Source: UBA1189 sp045660385 (GTDB lineage Bacteria > Bacteroidota > Bacteroidia > Bacteroidales > Bacteroidaceae). From it: DNA of 9,745 nucleotides. The stretch lies in contig JAZRDT010000137.1 in NCBI GenBank assembly GCA_045660385.1, positions 1-9,745 on the forward strand, written 5' to 3'. Of this stretch, positions 1 through 6,150 are shown piece after piece (position 1 is the stretch's first letter; each line of letters opens with the position of its first letter). The notes beneath the pieces were generated by a model. That model worked only from the letters and a program-made list of their open reading frames with translations. It was not told the origin of the DNA and did not search any database. The translations under genes and the position numbers were made by a program.

Positions 1-4
1 GAAT

Positions 5-544
5 ATGAAACGATACATTTTATTAACTCTAACAGCCTTAGTGCTTCACACGGGCACTCTATCCGCCCAATCTGCACAACCGCGTGAGAAGAGCGAAGTG
101 GAAGTGTTCATGCAACAGGTGGCAAAGGGGTCAAAGTCCAGCGAGATTGACTATGCCTACATCTCTACCAGCATGTTCAAGCAGTTGATTTCACAATTGT
201 TCTCTATGATTAATGATGAGGTGAGGACTGAAATGGGAATAGACAAGATATTTGGCTCGGCCATGTATATGCGCCGCTTTATCAGTACTGGCGAGGAGGG
301 ATATAAGTTATTGTCGAATGCCATGCGACCCTTTTTGGAAGAAGAAGAGGAGGTCATGGGTATGGAGTTGAGCGCATTGAACCGACAGGACGGGGTGGTT
401 TCAATAATATATGGAAACTCCAAGAATGTGCTCGTCATCAATGATTATGCCGATGCTGATAATCTGACTGCGGTATTCATAGCAGGCATGTCGTACGAAG
501 CCTTTATGGAGTTGGATAAGAGTGGCATAGATTTAGGGTTTTGA
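5..544 (+). CDS. Secreted DUF4252-family protein, function unknown
   Basis: A 179-residue protein with an N-terminal signal peptide: a basic start, a hydrophobic stretch at about residues 4-18, and a likely cleavage after LSA at 21/22. The mature part has the look of the Bacteroidetes DUF4252 family. It opens with an acidic helix, continues with a segment around residues 50-66 (AYISTSMFKQLISQLF), and ends in a region with NRQDG (126-130), a beta-like stretch (IIYGNSKNVLVINDY) and a final 'VFIAGM' strand. An acidic run of six residues (111-116) sits mid-protein. No enzymatic motif is visible, and no cysteine for lipid attachment is present, so it is probably periplasmic or secreted. The ATG is only five bases into the window, so its promoter and any upstream operon partner cannot be seen. 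The following gene encodes a protein with a similar C-terminal motif, which suggests a duplicated family. The family call rests on recognition without a search. Confidence 0.8.
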   Translation: MKRYILLTLTALVLHTGTLSAQSAQPREKSEVEVFMQQVAKGSKSSEIDYAYISTSMFKQLISQLFSMINDEVRTEMGIDKIFGSAMYMRRFISTGEEGYKLLSNAMRPFLEEEEEVMGMELSALNRQDGVVSIIYGNSKNVLVINDYADADNLTAVFIAGMSYEAFMELDKSGIDLGF

Positions 545-578
545 TTTGGTAATAATATAGATGTTTTCCCTGTATTTG

Positions 579-660
579 TGTCATCCTGACGAAAGGAAGG
601 ATCCCGCGTTGGGACTTTGCCAGGCACATTGCGAGATTCTTCGCGTTGCTCAGAATGACA
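579..660. repeat. Palindromic intergenic repeat (REP/MITE-like)
   Basis: An 82-bp imperfect inverted repeat lies between two genes. The outer ends are TGTCATCCTGA (579-589) and TCAGAATGACA (650-660), which are complementary except at one position. The arms continue inward with GAAAGGAAGGATCCCGC on the left and GCGAGATTCTTCGCGTTGC on the right, and these pair with a few mismatches and one indel. The arrangement (GTCATYCTGA, then GAAGGAATCTCGC-like inner arms) matches a type of dispersed palindromic repeat I recognise from many bacterial genomes. It could act as a transcription terminator or processing hairpin for the upstream gene, although no T-run follows it. Confidence 0.65.
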
Positions 661-681
661 CGGCTACAATGAAAAGGATAT

Positions 682-712
682 TTTGACAATATCTATGTTT
701 TCTTTAATTTTA
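682..712 (+). promoter_or_regulatory. Putative Bacteroidetes-type promoter for the 497-residue gene
   Basis: A TTTG -33 box (682-685) is followed after 19 nt by TAATTTTA (705-712), which matches the TAnnTTTG -7 consensus at all but the last position. The predicted start of transcription near 718 leaves a very short leader before the ATG at 728. The spacing is good, but the -7 box is imperfect and the region is AT-rich, so a chance match is possible. Confidence 0.45.
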
Positions 713-727
713 CATACTAGAATGATT

Positions 728-2221
728 ATGAAAAAGATGATAGTATGCTTCATAGCCGTATGCTCGGCAATGGCTATGCAGGCGCAAGAGATAGACTTTG
801 AAGGATTGAAGGCCTTTGCAGAAGAACTTGAGTCGCTGCAAGGAGAGCATGTGTCGTGCGACACGATGACTCATAGGGAACTTCTGGATTATTTGGGTAC
901 GGAGATTGTCAGCGATGCCGACGAGTTATTCACCAGGTTGGATAAGAAGGACTTTCGACTCATCAACATCGGATCACCCGATGGCATAGGCCGCGAAAGC
1001 ATCTACAAGGTGCTCGACAAATACGAAGTCACTACCGCTGAAGTATTGTTTGGCATACCTCTATTGCTCTGCAATCGCAGCAATGGCGACCTGGTAATAC
1101 TTTTCGTAGGCGATAAGGCTTCGCTGATGGTTCTCGATTATGGAGACTCGATGGAGGTGCTCTACCTGAACTCCGACTTGATGATAATCTTCAAAGAAAT
1201 CTTCACCTCGATGATGATCAATGGCGATGGTGGCAAAATCACTATAGGCGCATCGGGAGACTTGCAATTCAGTTACTCGTTCAGTAGAACAACAGACAGC
1301 AGAATAACCGAGAGGAAAGAGAACGAAGGCGAAGAGCCGAAGGTGTACTCTTTCGACCAGCAATCAGATGGTACTGACCCATACGAACGCTTCAATGAGG
1401 AGATAATTAACATTGCTTCAAAGACTGCAGCGTCAAGTATTCCTACAGGAGTTCAAGAGATTGACGGCCTTAAGAGGCCCTCGTTCGTGCAAAACCTCGA
1501 AACAAACAGTTTCTTTATGGCCATCCCCAACGTGCCGGAAGACATCAAGAAGGATATGCAACCCTACGCCGCCTATGGCGTGTATGATTGGATCAACGGA
1601 TTGGGCTTCGGCAAAGGCGCCATGACAGACAGTGCCGACCAGAAGTCAGAGATCATCCTCCCCGAAGATGTAGCGCGACTCTATGCCGTGAAGCACCTGC
1701 CACAGGAGAAGTGGAACGAGGAGGGCTACTCACCCATGCTCAAGGCGATATACCAGAAGGAGTATCAGGGCGGCACACCAGCTGTGCTCTACCGCCACTC
1801 GAAGAATGAGGTGGGCTACAAAGATATGCTCAGTGACTTGGGCTTCCTCTTTAATCTCGAGCTTGGTGATACCTATAAGAACTTGGAGGTGACACAGCAG
1901 AGCAAGCGCGAGGGCAAGCGTTTCGTGCAACTCTATGGCGAGGGCGGCATTCTGATGTGTGTGTTCGACTCATCGGAAGGCAAGTACTGCCACATGAGCA
2001 TCCTCGTCGGTGGTGCTGGCGGATTCGAGCAGGCGGTCAACGAGTATGTCATCGGTGGAGAGAGAGACTTTGCTACACGATGCAACATCATCATCAACAG
2101 CGACGTGGCGGACGGCTCAGGCAGCATACACTTCACCACTGATGAGTACTTCTTTGCAGGCAAGTCACACCAAAATGGGGTGCACATTGACTTTAAGTAT
2201 TGGGATTTGTATACAAAATAA
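728..2221 (+). CDS. Secreted protein with DUF4252-like N-terminal half, unknown function
   Basis: A 497-residue protein. The frame is open further upstream from a TTG at 683, but the ATG at 728 was chosen because it starts a clean signal peptide (MKKMIVCFIAVCSAMAMQA, cleavage about 19/20); an ATG at 722 would add only two residues. Residues about 60-160 resemble the neighbouring DUF4252 protein. NRSNG (116-120) followed by a beta-like stretch with a DYGD (137-140) lines up with NRQDG and DYAD there. Residues 185-225 are polar and probably a linker (charged RKENEGEE). The second half (about 255-497) has no family I recognise; it contains GVYDWINGLGFGKG and a glycine-rich C-terminal region (LVGGAGG, VIGGERD). 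No transmembrane helix is seen beyond the signal. It is 17 nt ahead of the next gene and likely co-transcribed with it. The function is unknown. Confidence 0.8.
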   Translation: MKKMIVCFIAVCSAMAMQAQEIDFEGLKAFAEELESLQGEHVSCDTMTHRELLDYLGTEIVSDADELFTRLDKKDFRLINIGSPDGIGRESIYKVLDKYEVTTAEVLFGIPLLLCNRSNGDLVILFVGDKASLMVLDYGDSMEVLYLNSDLMIIFKEIFTSMMINGDGGKITIGASGDLQFSYSFSRTTDSRITERKENEGEEPKVYSFDQQSDGTDPYERFNEEIINIASKTAASSIPTGVQEIDGLKRPSFVQNLETNSFFMAIPNVPEDIKKDMQPYAAYGVYDWINGLGFGKGAMTDSADQKSEIILPEDVARLYAVKHLPQEKWNEEGYSPMLKAIYQKEYQGGTPAVLYRHSKNEVGYKDMLSDLGFLFNLELGDTYKNLEVTQQSKREGKRFVQLYGEGGILMCVFDSSEGKYCHMSILVGGAGGFEQAVNEYVIGGERDFATRCNIIINSDVADGSGSIHFTTDEYFFAGKSHQNGVHIDFKYWDLYTK

Positions 2222-2230
2222 AATAAAATA

Positions 2231-2236
2231 AAAGGA
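2231..2236 (+). promoter_or_regulatory. Possible ribosome binding site (AAAGGA)
   Basis: AAAGGA lies in an A-rich 17-nt gap and ends 2 nt before the ATG at 2239. The spacing is shorter than ideal, but no other start fits the signal peptide. The A-rich leader is typical of Bacteroidetes genes. Confidence 0.35.
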
Positions 2237-2238
2237 CT

Positions 2239-3234
2239 ATGAACAAGAGACTATCATTGACAACGATGCTTGCTATCGTAAGTTTCGTATCGCTTGTGGC
2301 GCAGACCACAGCACTCGTGCCCTACGTGGGCGGCTACTTCGTAAAGGACGGCGACAAGTGGACCGAGTATCGCCCTGCCGACAAGACGGGTAAGTGGAGC
2401 ACCTACAAGCAATACAAAGAGAACGACACCTTCTTTTATGTAGAGAACAAGAAGTGCCGCTTGGCCATCCCCAAACTGGGCAAGGACATGATCTTCATCG
2501 ACCGCGAGAAGAACAACGACTGGAAACAGGTGTACACCACTATCGACGTGCATCACCAATGCGTCGAGCCCGACGGACTCTTTTACTGCTACAACGACGG
2601 CCGTGGCCGCGAGCACAACGGCTACTACATCCGTCGCGATGGTGGCGTGTGGCACGAATATGCACCAGGCAAGAAGCGTGGTGTGTGGGCCGAGTTCAAG
2701 CAGATAGGTGAGGAAAAAGATTATTTCGTTTTGGAGAGCACAGAAAATATCGTGCGTGTGCCCAAGAAGGAGGGACTCAACTTTATCATCACCAAGCCCG
2801 GCTACGATGGCTGGCGCGGAGGTTACACCACAAAGGCCATATATGACCGCTCGGCAGCGTATCCCTACAACTTCGACTTTCAGAACTATGGAGTAGCGAA
2901 GCGAAGGAATAATTTCAAAGTCAACAAGAAGGGCGGTCGCATCAGCCTCGACAACAAGTGCAACCTGCAGATTGCCTACGATGGCAAACACTATGACCTA
3001 GTGTATCAATCTATCGAACTTGCCGAGAGCCAAAGCGGATTGCTATCACTCATCTCTAAAAATAGTGAGTGCATCCTCATCACCATCGACAAGGACAATA
3101 AGGTGATGCTCTACGAAGGCAGTGCCCGTGTAGAGTGCAAGGAACTGGGAAAGAAAGTGCTCTTCCTTGGTGCCAGCGGCAAGGATTACCGCGCTATCGT
3201 GGAGCAACTGCGCATCGGTACCTTCCGTATGTAA
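2239..3234 (+). CDS. Secreted protein with two tandem ~70-residue repeats, unknown function
   Basis: A 331-residue protein with a signal peptide (hydrophobic core about residues 7-20, likely cut after A21). The mature part contains two clearly related units, residues about 32-101 and 128-198. Both follow the order GY(F/Y)-x-x-(D/R)G-x-x-W-x-EY, then G-x-W, then (Y/F)KQ, an aromatic-rich strand (FFYVE / YFVLE), an (I/V)PK turn, a phi-F-I segment, a W, and a closing YTT. A bridge of about 26 residues (FYCYNDGRGRE) separates them. The C-terminal 120 residues are basic and beta-rich and not obviously repeated. The aromatic spacing suggests a carbohydrate- or protein-binding beta fold, but that is only inference. 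I do not recognise the family. It sits directly behind the 497-residue gene and ends the presumed operon; a long hairpin follows 27 nt later. Confidence 0.8.
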   Translation: MNKRLSLTTMLAIVSFVSLVAQTTALVPYVGGYFVKDGDKWTEYRPADKTGKWSTYKQYKENDTFFYVENKKCRLAIPKLGKDMIFIDREKNNDWKQVYTTIDVHHQCVEPDGLFYCYNDGRGREHNGYYIRRDGGVWHEYAPGKKRGVWAEFKQIGEEKDYFVLESTENIVRVPKKEGLNFIITKPGYDGWRGGYTTKAIYDRSAAYPYNFDFQNYGVAKRRNNFKVNKKGGRISLDNKCNLQIAYDGKHYDLVYQSIELAESQSGLLSLISKNSECILITIDKDNKVMLYEGSARVECKELGKKVLFLGASGKDYRAIVEQLRIGTFRM

Positions 3235-3260
3235 ATCTATTCTTCTGAATGAGAATGGCG

Positions 3261-3312
3261 CGGAGCGTGAGGGATACCCTTTTGAGACTTTGGGGTGTCC
3301 TTCATTGCTCCG
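3261..3312 (+). terminator. Long hairpin after the secreted-protein operon, possible terminator
   Basis: CGGAGC (3261-3266) pairs with GCTCCG (3307-3312), and 3267-3279 pairs with 3293-3305 through three G-T wobbles, with a single bulged T at 3306 and a 13-nt loop. That gives about 19 paired positions. A run of five T starts 14 nt beyond the stem (3327-3331), later than in a classical intrinsic terminator. It may equally be a dispersed palindromic element. The rest of the 282-nt gap holds the galactosidase promoter and leader. Confidence 0.5.
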
Positions 3313-3431
3313 TTCACTTCTGCAAGTTTTTGATGCCTGCTACACCAAAACTTAGCGATTATTCTCTTTTCCCGCAGCTATATTATTACCCTATTTCATG
3401 TTTGCGACAATAATCTTCGGCATAAAAGGCA

Positions 3432-3460
3432 GTTGTCAACAAAAAAAGTAGTATCTTCGC
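3432..3460 (+). promoter_or_regulatory. Putative promoter of the GH35 beta-galactosidase gene
   Basis: TATCTTCGC (3452-3460) matches the Bacteroidetes -7 consensus TAnnTTTG with one change (C for the third T). A GTTG (3432-3435) stands 16 nt upstream as a possible -33 box, a little close compared with the usual spacing. Transcription would start near 3466 and give a leader of about 50 nt that is A-rich, unstructured and without a Shine-Dalgarno sequence. Confidence 0.5.
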
Positions 3461-3516
3461 AACATATTTACACACGCGCAAACATTTACTATCAAATATT
3501 AACAAAACACAACTGT

Positions 3517-5877
3517 ATGAAGAAAACACTTCTGACTCTTTTGGCAGGTATCCTGTTGGCATCGACCTCGGTGCTCTACACCAGCTGCCAATCGAAGCTC
3601 GGCACCTTCGAGATTGGTGAGGGCAAGTTTCTCCTCAACGGCGACTCCTTCACCGTGAAGGCAGCCGAAGTACACTACCCCCGCATCCCCCGCGAATACT
3701 GGGAGCACCGCATCGAGATGTGTAAGGCGTTGGGCATGAACTCAATCTGTATCTACATCTTCTGGAACATCCACGAGCAGCAGGAGGGTGTATACGACTT
3801 CACCGGCAACAACGACATCCGCGCGTTCTGTAAGCTGGCTCAGAAGCATGGCATGTATGTCATCGTGCGTCCTGGTCCCTACGTATGTGCCGAGTGGGAG
3901 ATGGGCGGTCTTCCCTGGTGGCTCTTGAAGAAGAAGGATATCCGCTTGCGTGAGCAGGACCCCTACTTCATGGAGCGCGTGCGCCTCTTCGAGCTTGAGG
4001 TGGGTAAGCAGCTTGCCGACCTTCAGATTACCCGTGGTGGTAACATCATCATGGTGCAGGTAGAGAACGAGTATGGCTCATACGGCAAGGATAAGGAGTA
4101 TGTATCGGCCGTACGCGACATGGTGCGCGAGGCTGGCTTCACCGACGTGCCTTTGTTCCAGTGCGACTGGGCTTCAAACTTTGAGCTCAACGCCCTCGAC
4201 GACCTCGTGTGGACCATGAACTTCGGTACCGGTGCCAACATCGACAGCCAGTTCCGTCGCTTGAAGGAGCTGCGCCCCAACACTCCGCTCATGTGCTCAG
4301 AGTTCTGGAGCGGATGGTTCGACAACTGGGGCCGTCAGCACGAGACCCGCGATGCTAAAGACATGGTAGCAGGCTTGCAGGAGATGCTCGACAAGAATAT
4401 CTCATTCTCACTCTACATGACTCACGGAGGCACCTCATTCGGCCACTGGAGCGGTGCCAACAGCCCCGGCTTCTTGCCCGACTGCTCATCATATGACTAC
4501 GACGCGCCCATCAACGAGGCTGGTCAGGCTACTCCCAAATACCATGAGCTGCGCAACATGTTGGCTCAGTACAACGGTGGCAAGCCCCTTCCCGAGATTC
4601 CCGCAGCTATGCCCGTGCAGACCGTGGCTGAGTTCCAGATGACTGAGGTAGCTCCTATCTTCGAGAATCTCCCCGAGGCTATCCACTCTGAGGAGATCAA
4701 GACCATGGAAGAGTTTGACCAAGGTTGGGGTTCAATGCTCTACCGCACCACCCTCAAGGGTGCCGACAGCCAGAGCCGCCTCACCATCACCGATGCTCAC
4801 GACTATGCACAGGTATTCATCGACGGCAAGTACATAGGCAAGATGGACCGCCGTCTCGGTGAGAAGGTGCTCACCCTCCCCTCTGTACGCGAAGGTGCTG
4901 TGCTCGACATCCTCGTAGAGGCTATGGGCCGCATCAACTTCGGCCGTGCTATCAAGGACTTCAAGGGTATCACCAAGAAGGTAGAGCTCACCACCGTAGC
5001 TGCCAATGGCGAGGCTACCACCACCGAGCTCAAGGGTTGGGATGTATACCTCTTCCCCAACACCTACGAGTTCACTCTTAATAAGAACTACCAGGCTGTT
5101 GCCGACAGCAAGGCGCCCGGTTACTATAAGGGAACCTTTACTGTGGACAAGAAAGCTGATACCTTCCTCGACCTCTCTACTTGGGGCAAGGGTCTCGTAT
5201 ACGTGAACGGCCACTGCCTTGGCCGCTTCTGGGAGATTGGTCCCCAGCAGACACTCTACGTGCCTGGTTGCTGGCTCAATAAGGGCGAGAACGAAATCCT
5301 CATCCTCGACATCAAGGGCCCGCAGGAGAACAAGCTCTCAGGTCTTGAGAAGCCTATCCTCGACGGCCTGCGCAACCCCGTACCCGCTTCACACCGCGAG
5401 CCCGGCACCGTGCTCAGCCTCAAGGGCGAGAAGCCTGTGCTCACAGCACGCTTCAAAGCTGGCAACGGCTGGCAGGAGCAGAAGCTCCCCGCAGGCATCG
5501 AAGGTCAGTACGTATGTATCGAGGTTGTAAACAACCAGAAGGCTAACGATGCTTATACCGCTATCGCAGAGTGGTACCTGCTCGACGCTGAGGGCAACCG
5601 CCTGAGCCGCGAGCCTTGGACCATCCAGTATGCCGACAGCGAAGACAAGAGCAGCAGCAACCGCACCGGTGACCGCATCTACGACCTCCAGGAGAGCACC
5701 TACTGGGCTACCGCACAGGGAGCCGAACTGCCCCACCACCTCATCATCAACCTCGGCAGCAAGCAGCAGATTACAGCCCTGCAGTACTTGCCCCGTATGG
5801 AAGAGGGTGCTCCCGGTGCCATCAAGGAGTATCGTATCTACGTAAAGGACGAGCCCTTCACCATCGTGAAGGAGTAA
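3517..5877 (+). CDS. GH35 beta-galactosidase, lipoprotein
   Basis: A 786-residue enzyme expected to release terminal beta-linked galactose from oligosaccharides or plant/host glycans. The start at 3517 gives a lipoprotein signal (hydrophobic stretch, then YTSC with Cys24); an open extension to a TTG at 3433 would run over the promoter and is rejected. The catalytic (beta/alpha)8 domain covers about residues 30-370, with RPGPYVCAEWEMGGLPWWL, the acid/base Glu185 in VENEYG, the nucleophile Glu262 in SEFWSGWFDNWG, MTHGGTSFG (from 301) and SSYDYDAP (from 324), all hallmarks of GH35. Two beta-sandwich domains follow (about 400-500 and 534-640; PGYYKGTF and a VYVNGHCLGRFW-like stretch). The last 86 residues (701-786) resemble the start of an F5/8-type (discoidin) domain. 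No Asp/Glu surface-export tag follows Cys24 (QSKLG), so a periplasmic-facing anchor is plausible. It appears to be monocistronic, with no SusC/SusD genes adjacent. Confidence 0.95.
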   Translation: MKKTLLTLLAGILLASTSVLYTSCQSKLGTFEIGEGKFLLNGDSFTVKAAEVHYPRIPREYWEHRIEMCKALGMNSICIYIFWNIHEQQEGVYDFTGNNDIRAFCKLAQKHGMYVIVRPGPYVCAEWEMGGLPWWLLKKKDIRLREQDPYFMERVRLFELEVGKQLADLQITRGGNIIMVQVENEYGSYGKDKEYVSAVRDMVREAGFTDVPLFQCDWASNFELNALDDLVWTMNFGTGANIDSQFRRLKELRPNTPLMCSEFWSGWFDNWGRQHETRDAKDMVAGLQEMLDKNISFSLYMTHGGTSFGHWSGANSPGFLPDCSSYDYDAPINEAGQATPKYHELRNMLAQYNGGKPLPEIPAAMPVQTVAEFQMTEVAPIFENLPEAIHSEEIKTMEEFDQGWGSMLYRTTLKGADSQSRLTITDAHDYAQVFIDGKYIGKMDRRLGEKVLTLPSVREGAVLDILVEAMGRINFGRAIKDFKGITKKVELTTVAANGEATTTELKGWDVYLFPNTYEFTLNKNYQAVADSKAPGYYKGTFTVDKKADTFLDLSTWGKGLVYVNGHCLGRFWEIGPQQTLYVPGCWLNKGENEILILDIKGPQENKLSGLEKPILDGLRNPVPASHREPGTVLSLKGEKPVLTARFKAGNGWQEQKLPAGIEGQYVCIEVVNNQKANDAYTAIAEWYLLDAEGNRLSREPWTIQYADSEDKSSSNRTGDRIYDLQESTYWATAQGAELPHHLIINLGSKQQITALQYLPRMEEGAPGAIKEYRIYVKDEPFTIVKE

Positions 5878-5922
5878 TCGCCTGACGACATCCGGAGTTC
5901 TTGTTAGAGAACCAGGAAAACA

Positions 5923-5956
5923 CATTGCCCCTACGCTCTTCAGTGTAGGGGCAATG
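5923..5956 (+). terminator. Strong hairpin downstream of the galactosidase gene
   Basis: A perfect 12-bp inverted repeat, CATTGCCCCTAC (5923-5934) and GTAGGGGCAATG (5945-5956). It can extend inward by one G-T, one C-G and one T-A pair to a CTTC tetraloop, making a 15-bp stem. It begins 46 nt after the stop codon and so probably ends or protects the galactosidase transcript. No T-run follows on the + strand, while the other strand has TTTT close by, so a bidirectional or mRNA-stabilising role is possible. Confidence 0.6.
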
Positions 5957-6032
5957 CTCGTTAAGGAGGGATAGGAGGAGTCGCTGCCATGAGGAAGATT
6001 TTTGCCCGGCAAGCCGATAAAAAAAGTCTGTT

Positions 6033-6069
6033 TTTGTAATGGTAGACCACTTTTTCTTATTAACTTTGC
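6033..6069 (+). promoter_or_regulatory. dnaX promoter (Bacteroidetes type)
   Basis: TAACTTTGC (6061-6069) is a perfect TAnnTTTG -7 box. The best -33 candidate is TTTG at 6033-6036, a spacing of 24 nt, slightly longer than usual. The spacer region holds an inverted repeat, AAAAAGT (6021-6027) and ACTTTTT (6049-6055). Transcription starting near 6075 would leave a leader of about 75 nt that ends in an AT-rich stretch (TATATAATATAG) and has no clear Shine-Dalgarno sequence. Confidence 0.6.
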
Positions 6070-6150
6070 AAGGAGAAGGCAGAGTGCACACAAAGATCTG
6101 ACCTCGACAAAACCACTATATATAATATAGAATAGAAAGCTAAGCTGAAT

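Noticed and set aside
579..660. Insertion sequence remnant
   Set aside because: It has palindromic ends but no transposase fragment, and I could not see a target-site duplication; a REP/MITE-like repeat is the more cautious reading.
683..727. TTG-started extension of the 497-residue protein
   Set aside because: It would place residues ahead of a clean signal peptide and overlap the candidate promoter.
2254..2991. A 245-codon minus-strand frame inside the two-repeat secreted protein gene
   Set aside because: It is an antisense shadow rich in Val/Leu/Ala, with no domain or signal of its own. The sense frame has a signal peptide and internal repeats.
3433..3516. TTG-started 28-residue extension of the galactosidase
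   Set aside because: It overlaps the -7 box and would bury the lipoprotein signal peptide.
4732..5214. A 160-codon minus-strand frame within the GH35 gene
   Set aside because: It is a shadow of a strongly codon-biased gene; no independent start signal or domain is visible.
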